Shown: piece after piece, positions 24,403 to 33,242 of the stretch
How positions within the stretch are numbered: position 1 is the first letter of the stretch
Layout of the letters: every line of letters begins with the position of its first letter
Translations under genes and position numbers: made by a program
The notes under the pieces: generated by a model
Told to the model about the DNA's origin: nothing
The model's input: only the letters and a program-made list of their open reading frames with translations
The model's database searches: none
Source of the DNA: an uncultured Caryophanales bacterium
GTDB taxonomy: Bacteria > Bacillota_I > Bacilli_A > RFN20 > CAG-826
Reading direction: 5' to 3'
DNA: 40,237 nucleotides
NCBI GenBank assembly: GCA_946401755.1
Contig: CAMIVH010000001.1
Span: forward strand, 1-40,237

Positions 24403-25092
24403 TTAATTACTGCTTTTTCTTCTTCTAGTTCTCACACCATTGATGGCTTCACGGAAGTTTCTAATTTCTTTAGTGCTACCAACAACGAAGATTGTATCAT
24501 CTGGTAATAATGAGTCATTACCACCAGGAACGAAAGAACGGCCGTTACGCATGATTAGAACCACGCTGACGCCATATTTATCTTTGGTCGCTAAATCCCT
24601 TAATTGTTCTGGAACATAAGCGCTATTAACGACAATAGAGACGACGGAATACTTATCATCGAGTTTGTAGAAGTCTTTGAAGTCTTCGTTACCTAATCTG
24701 TTTGCTAACGCAACGCCAGCAGCCTTTTGAGGCATGATAACTTCAGTAGCGCCCAATTTCTTCATAATTGGTAAATAGTAGGCATCGTCAACACGAACGA
24801 TGATAGATTTAACACCTAATTCTTTAAGAATAACTGTAGTCAAAATACTAGCTTCGATATGAGAACCGAAAGCGACGATCGCGGCATCAACATCCTTGAT
24901 ACCTAAATCTTTTAAAGCTTCTTCATCAGTCGCGTTAGCAACAGCGACGGTTGGAAGCAAAGCACTAATCTTTTTAACGGCTTCTTCGTCGGTATCAATC
25001 GCGATAACGTCCATACCGTTACCAACGAGTTCTTCAACGACAGAAATACCGAACTGACCTAAGCCGATAACTGCAAATGATTTTTTAGCCAT
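24403..25092 (-). CDS. ktrA: Potassium uptake regulatory subunit KtrA/TrkA (RCK)
   Basis: A 229-residue cytosolic RCK protein that gates KtrB. RCK_N Rossmann motif GLGQFG (10-15) with acidic D33 for nucleotide ribose; RCK_C lies in the last about 90 residues (YSVVSIVVN to TIFVVGSTKEI). The basic tail is RTRRRKSSN. Known KtrA RCK_C domains bind c-di-AMP. It lies 15 bases after ktrB with strong SD AAAGGAGG. Confidence 0.93.
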   Translation of the reverse strand: MAKKSFAVIGLGQFGISVVEELVGNGMDVIAIDTDEEAVKKISALLPTVAVANATDEEALKDLGIKDVDAAIVAFGSHIEASILTTVILKELGVKSIIVRVDDAYYLPIMKKLGATEVIMPQKAAGVALANRLGNEDFKDFYKLDDKYSVVSIVVNSAYVPEQLRDLATKDKYGVSVVLIMRNGRSFVPGGNDSLLPDDTIFVVGSTKEIRNFREAINGVRTRRRKSSN

Positions 25093-25107
25093 ATAGAGTG
25101 TCCTCCT

Positions 25108-26544
25108 TTAACCGATTAAAAAATCTTCTTCAACAAAACTATAATGCACATTAGAGTTTTTGTCTAAATGATTTTGGAATATCTGGAAAAATGCCATAGG
25201 TCCGAGATGACCTAAAAGCATTAAGAAACATAAGACAATTTTTGAACCAACCGAAAGGTAAGGTTCAATACCTGTATAGAAACCAACGTTACCAAAGAAT
25301 GAGAAACAAGAGAATAAATAGAGTCCTAATAAATCTTCTTTCGCGGCTTCATTCATGGTGTAGCCCTTAATCTCTCTAACACCAAATAAGGAAACGAGAA
25401 TAAAGGAAACCACGATAATGGTTACAACGACAAACACTAAACTCATACTCTTAGCAACGATATTATCAGAGAAGTTACGTTTGAACGCTGGCAAACGTTT
25501 GCCTCTAAAGTAAGAGAGAATGGAAATGATGATAATGAAAATAGTGGTGACCTTAATACCGCCCGCTGTTGAAAGAGGGGAACCACCAATAAACATCATC
25601 AAAGAGCAGATCATCTTACCAGGTAGAGAAATCTCACTAATTGGATAAACGCTGTATCCAGCGGTACGACAGTTAATAATGGTCAATATCACTTCAAAGA
25701 TATTCATTGGGTTATCTGCCTTCAATCCATCTGTGAAGAAGAGGAATAAAGACATCACCACAATTAAGGCGCCAGTGGAAGCCAAAATCATCTTAGTAAA
25801 TGAACTCCATCTTCTTGGATTTCTATGTTCGAAAACAGCATCAATAATGACTAAGAATGAGATACCACCAAGAAGTGATAAGAAACCATTATAAATAGTG
25901 AAATAGTAGTATAACCAATTATCAGTTAAAATCGCGCCGCCATTATTTGTAAATAAGCCATTCATTAAAGAGTTTGTAGAGCTAAATAAATCAAAGCCAG
26001 CGTTATTAAATGATGATACTGAATAGAATAAAGAATAAGACAAGATGTGAGACCAATCGCCAGGGAAGAGGGCGATAAACACTGGTAATCCTAATGCAAA
26101 TCCCACTAACTCACAGACAGCGGTAATAATAATCAAACGACGGACAAATTGCACAATTTCACCGAAGTTATTAAAGGCAATAGCTTGGGAAATCATCAGA
26201 CGATCTCTAAACTGTAGCTTTCTTCTAAAAATAGAAAATAAGAAGGTTAAAATCGTAACGATACCTAAACCACCAATTTGCACTAAAACCATCACAATGA
26301 TTTGACCAGCGCCACTGAGGGTATTAACTAAGCCATCTGGATAAGTGGTGAGGCCAGTTAAACTCATCGCCGATAGTGAAGTGAAAAAGGCATCCATGTA
26401 GGAACCGACATGACACCATTCGTTATTCGGATTATCTCTAAATACGAAAGGCATACTGAGTAAAAATGAGCCCAGTAAAACAATCGCTAAGAACGAAATA
26501 ATAAGCAATAAATATGGATTCAATAACTTGTTTTTCTTGATCAT
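25108..26544 (-). CDS. ktrB: Potassium transporter membrane subunit KtrB/TrkH
   Basis: A 478-residue K+ channel-like transporter with four M1-P-M2 repeats. The filter regions are visible as SLTGLTTYP, NNAGFDLF, CRTAGYSVYP and GNVGFYTG, each with the conserved Gly. It is a little longer than B. subtilis KtrB. It is first of the ktrBA pair, with its own good minus-strand promoter; SD AGAGAG is about 8 nt from ATG. ATP and Na+ dependent K+ uptake is expected. Confidence 0.93.
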   Translation of the reverse strand: MIKKNKLLNPYLLLIISFLAIVLLGSFLLSMPFVFRDNPNNEWCHVGSYMDAFFTSLSAMSLTGLTTYPDGLVNTLSGAGQIIVMVLVQIGGLGIVTILTFLFSIFRRKLQFRDRLMISQAIAFNNFGEIVQFVRRLIIITAVCELVGFALGLPVFIALFPGDWSHILSYSLFYSVSSFNNAGFDLFSSTNSLMNGLFTNNGGAILTDNWLYYYFTIYNGFLSLLGGISFLVIIDAVFEHRNPRRWSSFTKMILASTGALIVVMSLFLFFTDGLKADNPMNIFEVILTIINCRTAGYSVYPISEISLPGKMICSLMMFIGGSPLSTAGGIKVTTIFIIIISILSYFRGKRLPAFKRNFSDNIVAKSMSLVFVVVTIIVVSFILVSLFGVREIKGYTMNEAAKEDLLGLYLFSCFSFFGNVGFYTGIEPYLSVGSKIVLCFLMLLGHLGPMAFFQIFQNHLDKNSNVHYSFVEEDFLIG

Positions 26545-26568
26545 ACTATTTGCTCTCTAGATGCCGAT

Positions 26569-26597
26569 ATAATACACTTTGTTATTATAAAAGTCAA
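26569..26597 (-). promoter_or_regulatory. Promoter of ktrBA
   Basis: Minus strand: -35 TTGACT (26597-26592), 17-bp spacer, -10 TATTAT (26574-26569). Predicted leader of about 18 nt, so no c-di-AMP riboswitch fits before ktrB. Confidence 0.8.
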
Positions 26598-26604
26598 CTC
26601 TTGA

Positions 26605-26622
26605 CAAATCACAAGTGATTTG
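26605..26622. promoter_or_regulatory. Inverted repeat upstream of ktrB promoter, possible operator
   Basis: Perfect dyad CAAATCAC-AA-GTGATTTG (8-bp arms), 8 bp beyond the ktrB -35 and about 47 bp before the rplK -35. The place suits an activator or repressor site; the binder is unknown. Confidence 0.5.
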
Positions 26623-26668
26623 AGGTTTGATATTTCTTCTTTCATTTAATCTAAATATAAAAAATCTC

Positions 26669-26698
26669 TTGCAACGTGCATACGTATTTTGATACGAT
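26669..26698 (+). promoter_or_regulatory. Promoter of the rplK operon
   Basis: -35 TTGCAA (26669-26674), 18-bp spacer, -10 TACGAT (26693-26698). It gives a leader of about 120 nt before the GTG start of rplK. Confidence 0.6.
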
Positions 26699-26713
26699 AT
26701 ATGAGCATGTTGT

Positions 26714-26792
26714 CTTGCGCCATGAGAGAGCGCAAGCGCACGTGTGAAAGAGTACGTTCCGTGGAAGAGTGGCGATCACTCAATCACCACGG
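26714..26792 (+). promoter_or_regulatory. Structured leader of rplK, candidate ribosomal-protein autoregulatory site
   Basis: Hairpin 1: CTTGCGC (26714-26720) / GCGCAAG (26730-26736). Hairpin 2: CCGTGG (26759-26764) / CCACGG (26787-26792), enclosing GAGTG / CACTC (26767-26771, 26777-26781), separated by an asymmetric AA / AATCA internal loop. Together with the long leader this resembles a binding site for L1 or L11, the products of the two genes below (inference). I know of no established motif with this shape. Confidence 0.5.
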
Positions 26793-26824
26793 CACTGACA
26801 AATCTACAAAAGGAGGAAAGTCAA

Positions 26825-27235
26825 GTGAAGAAAATCGCAAAAGTCGTGAAGATGGAACTTCCTGGTGGCGAAGCTAAACCAGGTCCAAAACTCGCTTCTG
26901 CTGGTGTCAACATGGGTAAATTCTGTACAGACTTTAACGCCAAGACCGCCGACAGAAAAGGTGAAATCGTTCCTGTTATCATCACAGCTTATGAAGACAA
27001 GTCCTGTGACTTTGTCATCAAAACCTCTCCAGTAGCGGGTTTAATCTTAAAAGCCGCTGGAATCCAAAAAGGTAGTGCCACTGGCCGTAAAGGCAAAGTT
27101 GGTAAAATTACCAGAGCTCAACTCAGACAAATCGCTGAATACAAGCTCCCAGATCTCAACTGCGAAGACATTGAGGCAGCTATGAGAATCGTTGAAGGCA
27201 GCGCCAACAATATGGGCGTTGAAGTCGTTGACTAA
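26825..27235 (+). CDS. rplK: 50S ribosomal protein L11
   Basis: A 136-residue L11, which binds the GTPase centre of 23S rRNA. Start is the GTG at 26825 with AAAGGAGG 8 nt upstream, giving the standard N-terminus VKKIAKVVKMELPGGEAKPGP; an ATG-like start at 26744 would lie within the leader hairpins and is rejected. Motifs PGPKLASAGVNMGKFC and GSATGRKGKVGKIT are family signatures. rplA follows after 11 bases. Confidence 0.96.
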   Translation: MKKIAKVVKMELPGGEAKPGPKLASAGVNMGKFCTDFNAKTADRKGEIVPVIITAYEDKSCDFVIKTSPVAGLILKAAGIQKGSATGRKGKVGKITRAQLRQIAEYKLPDLNCEDIEAAMRIVEGSANNMGVEVVD

Positions 27236-27246
27236 GGTGAACGGAA

Positions 27247-27930
27247 ATGTTTAGAAGTAAAAACTACAGAGCCGCCGCTGAAAAAATCGACGCAAACAAA
27301 CTCTATACAATCGAAGAAGCAGCCGCTTTAGTGAAGGAAACCTCCACTGTTAAGTTCGATGCTACTATCGATGTCAGTTTCAAACTCAATGTCGACCCAA
27401 AACAAGCTGATCAACAAGTCAGAGGAACTCTCATCCTTCCACATGGTAACGGCAAAACCAAAAAGGTCTTAGCTATTACAGACAAAGTTGATGATGCATT
27501 AGCCGCTGGTGCCGATTTCGCTGGTGGTAACGAAATGCTCGATAAGATCCAAAAAGAAAACTGGTTCGACTTCGACGTCATCGTCGCTACACCAAACATG
27601 ATGGGTAACATCGGTAAATTAGGTAGAGTGTTAGGTCCTAAAGGCTTAATGCCAAACCCAAAGACTGGTACAGTTTCTCCAGATATCGCGAAAGCTATCA
27701 AAGAAATCAAAGCCGGTAAAGTTGAATATCGTGTTGACAAGGAAGCTAATATGCACGTGTGCATTGCTAAAGTGTCATTCGATGCCAACAAGATCGCCGA
27801 AAACTTAACCGCTTTAGTTGAAGCAGTTAAAAAGGCCCAACCAGCCGCTGTTAAAGGCGTCTACTTCAAAAAAGCTGTCATCCATACGACCATGGGTCCA
27901 GCCATTCAATTCACATTTGCTGGTCGTTAA
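27247..27930 (+). CDS. rplA: 50S ribosomal protein L1
   Basis: A 227-residue L1, the stalk protein that moves E-site tRNA; in other bacteria L1 also represses its own mRNA. Signatures: FDATIDVSFKLNVDPKQADQ at the start, RGTLILPHGNGK, MGNIGKLGRVLGPKGLMPNPKTG. The length is normal. It is cotranscribed with rplK and followed by the L10 leader RNA. Confidence 0.97.
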   Translation: MFRSKNYRAAAEKIDANKLYTIEEAAALVKETSTVKFDATIDVSFKLNVDPKQADQQVRGTLILPHGNGKTKKVLAITDKVDDALAAGADFAGGNEMLDKIQKENWFDFDVIVATPNMMGNIGKLGRVLGPKGLMPNPKTGTVSPDIAKAIKEIKAGKVEYRVDKEANMHVCIAKVSFDANKIAENLTALVEAVKKAQPAAVKGVYFKKAVIHTTMGPAIQFTFAGR

Positions 27931-27944
27931 TCAAATCAAAGCAC

Positions 27945-28040
27945 AATATACCAAAGACAGTAACGGACGAAGCAGTCTTAATAATGTTACCGAGGCGTAT
28001 GCATAAAGCCCACCGTATATTGGAGCCTTCAAACAATTTT
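27945..28040 (+). promoter_or_regulatory. L10 leader RNA (rplJ autoregulation)
   Basis: Outer stem AATATAC (27945-27951) / GTATATT (28015-28021). Inside are ACCAAAGACAG, stem GTAAC (27960-27964) / GTTAC (27986-27990) followed by CGAGG, and GGC / GCC (27994-27996, 28008-28010): the known three-way L10 leader architecture bound by the L10-L7/L12 complex, in its expected place between rplA and rplJ. Confidence 0.87.
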
Positions 28041-28060
28041 AGAAAAAGGAGGTCAAGAAT

Positions 28061-28546
28061 ATGAATCAAGCAGTCTTAGCAGCTAAAACAGAGACAGTGA
28101 AAACTATCACCGAAAAAGCTAAAGAGAGCCAAACCATTATCGTTTGTGAATACCGTGGTTTAACAGTTGCCCAAATTCAAGAAGTCAGACGTGCTCTTCA
28201 CAAAGAAAACGCTGAAATGAACGTTTACAAGAATTCTCTCGTTGAACGTGCCGTTGATGAATTAGGTTACAACGAAATGAACGACATCTTAAAAGGTCCA
28301 AACGCTATCGTTTTCTCTAAAGATGTTATCGGCGGTGCCAAAGTCATTGCCAAATATGCTAAAAGACACAAAGACGTTCTCATCGTTAAAGGCGGTGTCG
28401 TCGAAGGTAAATTCGTTGACGCAGCCGGTATGCTCGAAGTTGCAAAACTTCCAGGCAAAGAAGGTCTTATTTCCATGTTCTTATCGTGCTTACAAGCACC
28501 TATCCGCTCCTTCGCTTGCGCTGTCAAGGCAGTAGCGGACAAATAA
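28061..28546 (+). CDS. rplJ: 50S ribosomal protein L10
   Basis: A 161-residue L10, base of the stalk that carries L7/L12 dimers. N-terminal KTETVKTITEKAKESQTIIVCEYRGLTVAQIQEVRR and VYKNSLVERA are typical; the C-terminal helix (LISMFLSCLQAPIRSFACAVKAV) binds L12. Excellent SD AAAAAGGAGG. Regulated through the leader before it. rplL follows after 24 bases. Confidence 0.96.
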   Translation: MNQAVLAAKTETVKTITEKAKESQTIIVCEYRGLTVAQIQEVRRALHKENAEMNVYKNSLVERAVDELGYNEMNDILKGPNAIVFSKDVIGGAKVIAKYAKRHKDVLIVKGGVVEGKFVDAAGMLEVAKLPGKEGLISMFLSCLQAPIRSFACAVKAVADK

Positions 28547-28570
28547 TGCCAATTTAGGAGGATTAATACT

Positions 28571-28948
28571 ATGGCAAAATTAACAAATGAAGAAATCATT
28601 GCTGCATTAAAAGAAATGACAGTAGTGGAATTAAATGAATTAGTCAAAGCCGTCGAAGCAGAATTCGGCGTCACAGCAGCCGCCCCAGTCGGTGTTGCAG
28701 CTGCCGCTCCAGCTGAAGAAGAAGAAAACAAAGGTCCAGCAGAAGTTTCCTTAATCTTAAAGGCCGCTGGTGCTTCCAAAGTCCAAGTCATCAAAGCTGT
28801 CCAAGCTATCACAGGCTTAGGCTTAATGGATGCTAAGAAGTTAGTTGACGCTGCTCCAGCTCCAGTCAAAGAACACATCTCCCCAGTCGAAGCTGAAGAA
28901 CACAAGAAAGCTCTCGAAGCCGCTGGTGCAGAAGTCGAAGTTAAGTAA
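28571..28948 (+). CDS. rplL: 50S ribosomal protein L7/L12
   Basis: A 125-residue stalk protein recruiting translation GTPases. N-terminal dimerisation domain (1 to about 35), Ala/Pro/Glu hinge (AAAAPAEEEENKG), and the C-terminal domain with VSLILKAAGASKVQVIKAV and GLMDAKKLVDAAP. Typical length. SD TAGGAGG before the ATG. Confidence 0.97.
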   Translation: MAKLTNEEIIAALKEMTVVELNELVKAVEAEFGVTAAAPVGVAAAAPAEEEENKGPAEVSLILKAAGASKVQVIKAVQAITGLGLMDAKKLVDAAPAPVKEHISPVEAEEHKKALEAAGAEVEVK

Positions 28949-28984
28949 GTTCCAAATTTCATTTTTAGGGGGTAATTTCGCCTA

Positions 28985-29590
28985 ATGAGTCACTATTTTC
29001 AAGACGATCCTAATCTTGTTTCAAACATCAAAGAGATCACCTTTGAAATTAATGGCATCACTATGAAATTACTCACTGATAATGGTGTATTTTCTAAGAA
29101 TAATGTCGATGAGGGTAGTTATGCCTTTCTAAAGGTCTTACTACCCCTCGACTTAGGAAATCACATTCTCGATTTAGGTTGTGGCTATGGCACGATTGGC
29201 TTAACTCTTGCCAAAGCCCATGAAGAAGCAAGAATTACTCTTGCTGATGTTAATCCGCGCGCAGTTGCGCTATGTGAACGCAACGCAGGATTACTAAACT
29301 TAAGCCCACGAGTCACTATCCTTCAAAGTGACATCTATGAAAAGATTGAAGGACCATATGATTCAATTGTTGTTAATCCACCGATTCGTGCGGGTAAGAC
29401 GGTTACTTACCGCATGTATGAGGAGGCAAAGCAATATTTAATTGATGGCGGCTCTTTGTACATCGTGATTAGAAAAGCCCAAGGCGCAGAAAGTGCGAGT
29501 CGATATATCGAAACTATCTTCGGTAATGTCACACTTCTCAAACGCGAAAAAGGTTACTACATCTACCGTGCAACTAAGAGCAAACAGTAA
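28985..29590 (+). CDS. RsmC-like class I SAM-dependent methyltransferase
   Basis: A 201-residue methyltransferase, similar to the C-terminal half of RsmC (16S rRNA m2G1207) and to B. subtilis YbxB, which sits at the same place between rplL and rpoB. SAM motif ILDLGCGYGTIG (61-72), acidic motif II DVNPRAV, catalytic NPP at 131-133 in VVNPPIRAGK. Target guanine in 16S rRNA is inferred from this family. Typical for a single-domain form lacking the N-terminal half of E. coli RsmC. Confidence 0.9.
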   Translation: MSHYFQDDPNLVSNIKEITFEINGITMKLLTDNGVFSKNNVDEGSYAFLKVLLPLDLGNHILDLGCGYGTIGLTLAKAHEEARITLADVNPRAVALCERNAGLLNLSPRVTILQSDIYEKIEGPYDSIVVNPPIRAGKTVTYRMYEEAKQYLIDGGSLYIVIRKAQGAESASRYIETIFGNVTLLKREKGYYIYRATKSKQ

Positions 29591-29607
29591 GCAAAAGGAG
29601 CCATTAT

Positions 29608-32600
29608 ATGATTAGAAATATTGAGAACTTAAACAAACTCAACAATGATCGTTACGATTACAGTAAGATCTCTGGCAAATTACCTTTACCAAATCTTGTT
29701 GAAATCCAAACTAAATCATACGAAGAGTTTAAGGAAAAAGGATTAGACGAAGTCTTCAGAGAATCTTTCCCAATTGTTAACTACACAAATACATTATCAA
29801 TTGACTACGTCTCCATCCGTTTTGGTGAACCAAAGCATACATTCTTACAATGTAAAGCTCAAGACCTCACCTATAGTGCGCCTATTTACGTCATGTTACG
29901 TTTAACTCACCATGACACAGGTGAAATCCAAGAATCTGAAGTCTATATGGGTGAATTCCCATTAATGACCAAGTCTGGTACATTCATCGTCAATGGTGCT
30001 GAACGTGTTATTGTTTCCCAATTAGTTCGTTCCCCAGGCGCATACATGTCTTTAACAAAAGATATAAAGACAGGCAAAGTTACTTACGAAGCAGACCTCA
30101 TTCCTGGTCGTGGTACTTGGTTACAATTCGAAAGCGGCACAAAAGATTTATTAAGTGTCCGTATCGATAGACAAAGAAAGTTAAATGCCACAACATTCTT
30201 AAGAGCATTAGGCTTAGAAGAAAATAACGACATTTTAAAACTCTTTGGCGAATCCGAAGCCCTCAAAGTCACTTTAGCAAAAGATGATGATCAAAAGACC
30301 AAAACAGCTAAAGCTGCCTTAGTGGAAATCTTCAAGAAGATGAAACCAGGTGAACCAGTTACTGAAGAAGGTACTATCAATTTCTTAGTACAAAAATTCT
30401 TCGATGGCAAACACTATGACTTAGGTAGAGCAGGCCGCTTTAAATACATTAAGAAACTTGGCGTGTATAACAGATTAACTGGTCGTACCCTCGCGGAAAA
30501 CCTCGTCGACGCTGACGGTGAACTCCGCTTCAAGAAAGGCTACACCTTAACCGCCGCTGATGTCGATGCGTTAAGAGATGAAGAATTCTTCGAAAAGGGT
30601 GCCCACATGAAGAAACTCAAAGTCAACGATAAGCTTGATGACCACGGCATTGTCAACATTGTCAAAGTCTACAACAACGATCGTGAAAAGAAAGTTTGTA
30701 ACATTGTTGGTACAGACTTAAATGGCACAGTTTCCTATGTGACAATCAGTGACATCCTCGCCTGTTTCTCCTATTTCTTAAATGTTATGGATGGATTCGG
30801 TGATACCGATGATATCGACCATTTAGGTAATAGACGTATCCGTTGTGTTGGCGAATTGATTCAAAATCAATTCCGTTTAGGTTTAGCCAAAATGGTTAAG
30901 ACCGTCCAACAAAAGATGTCCATTTCTGATTTAGGCAATGTCAAACCAAAAGCCTTAATCAACCCACGTCCATTATCTGCGAGTATTAGAGAATTCTTCG
31001 CATCTTCTCAATTATCACAGTTCATGGATCAAACCAATCCTCTCGCTGAATTAACCAATAAGAGAAGATTATCCGCTTTAGGTCCTGGTGGTTTAACTAG
31101 AGATAGAGCTAGTACTGAAGTTCGTGACGTTCACGTTTCTCACTATGGTCGTATTTGTCCAATTGAAACACCTGAAGGTCAAAACATCGGTTTAATTAAC
31201 AACCTCGCCTCATACGCGAAAATTAATAAATATGGATTTATTGAAACTCCATACAGACGCGTGGATAAGGCTACATGCCGTGTCTTAAGCGAACCAGAAG
31301 ATTCCGTTTATTTATCCGCTGATGAAGAATGGGACTATGTTATCGCTGAAGCCAACATCAACCTTGATGCTGATGGCACAATCCTCGATGAACAAGTTAT
31401 CGCCCGTTATAAAGGTGAAAACGTTATGGCTAGTAGAGAAGATGTCGACTATGTCGACGTTTCCCCAAAACAAATCGTTTCCATCGCTGCGGGTTGTATC
31501 CCATTCCTCGAAAACGACGATACAATGCGTGCCCTTATGGGTTCTAACATGCAACGTCAAGCCTTACCATTATTAAGACCACACGCGCCATTCGTTGGTA
31601 CTGGTCTTGAACATCAAATTGCCCGTGACTCTGGCTTAGCAGTGGTCGCCGTGGAAGATGGTACTGTCACTTATACCGATTCCCGCACCATTGAAGTGAC
31701 AGAAAAGGGTAGCAATGAACCAAGAATCTACCAACTTCAAAAATTCGAAAGATCCAACCAAGGTACATGTATCAACCAAACAAGTATCGTCAAAGTTGGT
31801 CAAAAAGTTAAAAAAGGTCAAATCATCGCTGATGGTCCAGCCATGCAAAACGGTGATCTTGCCTTAGGTCAAAACGTCACCATCGCCTTCATGACATGGA
31901 ACGGTTACAACTATGAAGACGCCGTTATTATGTCTGAAAGATTAGTGAAAGATGACGTTTATACATCTATCCATATTGAAAAATATGAACTCGAATGCAG
32001 AAGCATTCCAAAATTAGGTGATGAAGAAATCACCCGCGATATTCCAAACGTCAGCGAAGCTGCTAAAGCTAACTTAGACGAACGTGGTATTATCGTTCCA
32101 GGCGCAGAAGTGAAAGAAGGCGACATCTTAGTCGGTAAAGTCACTCCTCGTGGCCAAAGCGAACCAACTCCAGAAGGCAAATTATTAATGGCCATCTTTG
32201 GTGAAAAGACCAATGAAGGTAAAGATGCCTCCTTACGTGTTCCTCACGGTGGTGCTGGTATCGTTCTTGACGTTAAGATTTTCAAACGTGAAGGCAAATC
32301 CAAAGACGTTGAATTACCTCCAGGTGTCAACGAAGTCGTCCGTGTCTATATCGTCCAAAAGAGAAAGATTTCCGAAGGTGATAAGATGTCCGGTCGTCAC
32401 GGTAACAAGGGTGTTATTTCCCGTATCTTACCAGAATGCGATATGCCATTCCTTCCAGATGGTACACCAGTTGACATCATGCTCAACCCATTAGGCGTTC
32501 CATCTCGTATGAATATCGGTCAAATTCTTGAAGTCCACTTAGGCTATGCCTTAAAACAATTAGGCTATAAGATTGCCACTCCAGTTTTCGATGGTATTAC

Positions 32601-33228
32601 CAATGAAGAAATCTTGGATATGATGCAAAAAGCCAAAATGGATCCATCCGGCAAGACAGTCTTATATGACGGCACAACCGGTGAAAGATTTGACGAAAGA
32701 ATTACCGTTGGCTGTATGTACATGATTAAACTTGTCCACATGGTCGATGATAAATTACACGCTCGTGCAACTGGTCCATATAGCTTAGTTACACAACAAC
32801 CACTCGGTGGTAAAGCACAAAATGGTGGTCAAAGATTTGGTGAAATGGAAGTCTGGGCTCTTGAAGCTTATGGCGCCGCCCATGTCTTACAAGAAATCAT
32901 CACCATTAAGTCCGATGACCGCGTCGGTAGAAGAAAGACCTACGAAGCGATCATTAAAGATCAACAATTACCAAAACCAGGCATTCCAGAAGCCTTCAAG
33001 GTTTTAGTTAAAGAATTACAAGCCTTATCCATGAACGTCACTCTTCTTGACCAAGAAGGTAACGCCATCGATATGGACGCTCTTGCTAAAGAAGCCGAGA
33101 AGGAAGAAAGAAGAATCAACTCTAACATCCGTAACCTTATCGGTGATGGTAGTAGTGGTGATTCCGTGGTTGATGAAGAAGCCGTCGGTATGTCATCTCG
33201 CTCAGCGGATGACGTGTTCGGAGAATAG
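29608..33228 (+). CDS. rpoB: RNA polymerase beta subunit
   Basis: The 1206-residue catalytic beta subunit. Clear landmarks: rifampicin pocket SSQLSQFMDQTNPLAELTNK (about 465-485), the ETPEGQNIGLIN segment, GYNYEDAVIMSE, and GDKMSGRHGNKGVIS near the active site. The size is typical of Bacilli; there is no lineage insert as large as in E. coli. In the rifampicin region the residue aligned to E. coli His526 is Asn (N484, 31057-31059). SD AAAGGAG; rpoC follows after 14 bases. Confidence 0.98.
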   Translation: MIRNIENLNKLNNDRYDYSKISGKLPLPNLVEIQTKSYEEFKEKGLDEVFRESFPIVNYTNTLSIDYVSIRFGEPKHTFLQCKAQDLTYSAPIYVMLRLTHHDTGEIQESEVYMGEFPLMTKSGTFIVNGAERVIVSQLVRSPGAYMSLTKDIKTGKVTYEADLIPGRGTWLQFESGTKDLLSVRIDRQRKLNATTFLRALGLEENNDILKLFGESEALKVTLAKDDDQKTKTAKAALVEIFKKMKPGEPVTEEGTINFLVQKFFDGKHYDLGRAGRFKYIKKLGVYNRLTGRTLAENLVDADGELRFKKGYTLTAADVDALRDEEFFEKGAHMKKLKVNDKLDDHGIVNIVKVYNNDREKKVCNIVGTDLNGTVSYVTISDILACFSYFLNVMDGFGDTDDIDHLGNRRIRCVGELIQNQFRLGLAKMVKTVQQKMSISDLGNVKPKALINPRPLSASIREFFASSQLSQFMDQTNPLAELTNKRRLSALGPGGLTRDRASTEVRDVHVSHYGRICPIETPEGQNIGLINNLASYAKINKYGFIETPYRRVDKATCRVLSEPEDSVYLSADEEWDYVIAEANINLDADGTILDEQVIARYKGENVMASREDVDYVDVSPKQIVSIAAGCIPFLENDDTMRALMGSNMQRQALPLLRPHAPFVGTGLEHQIARDSGLAVVAVEDGTVTYTDSRTIEVTEKGSNEPRIYQLQKFERSNQGTCINQTSIVKVGQKVKKGQIIADGPAMQNGDLALGQNVTIAFMTWNGYNYEDAVIMSERLVKDDVYTSIHIEKYELECRSIPKLGDEEITRDIPNVSEAAKANLDERGIIVPGAEVKEGDILVGKVTPRGQSEPTPEGKLLMAIFGEKTNEGKDASLRVPHGGAGIVLDVKIFKREGKSKDVELPPGVNEVVRVYIVQKRKISEGDKMSGRHGNKGVISRILPECDMPFLPDGTPVDIMLNPLGVPSRMNIGQILEVHLGYALKQLGYKIATPVFDGITNEEILDMMQKAKMDPSGKTVLYDGTTGERFDERITVGCMYMIKLVHMVDDKLHARATGPYSLVTQQPLGGKAQNGGQRFGEMEVWALEAYGAAHVLQEIITIKSDDRVGRRKTYEAIIKDQQLPKPGIPEAFKVLVKELQALSMNVTLLDQEGNAIDMDALAKEAEKEERRINSNIRNLIGDGSSGDSVVDEEAVGMSSRSADDVFGE

Positions 33229-33242
33229 GAGGATAAAAGATT

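Noticed and set aside
26545..26568. c-di-AMP riboswitch before ktrB
   Set aside because: The predicted leader is under 20 nt, far too short.
26744..26824. N-terminal extension of rplK from 26744
   Set aside because: L11 begins at the GTG at 26825 with a strong SD; the extra 27 residues have no match to the family and overlap RNA structure.
26689..26877. Open frame starting with TTG across the rplK leader (about 62 codons)
   Set aside because: It runs through the hairpins of the leader and out of frame into rplK; no SD and no family resemblance. It is better explained as leader RNA.
28267..28962. 231-codon minus-strand frame opposite rplJ-rplL
   Set aside because: It is the shadow of codon bias in two highly conserved ribosomal genes; no start signals.
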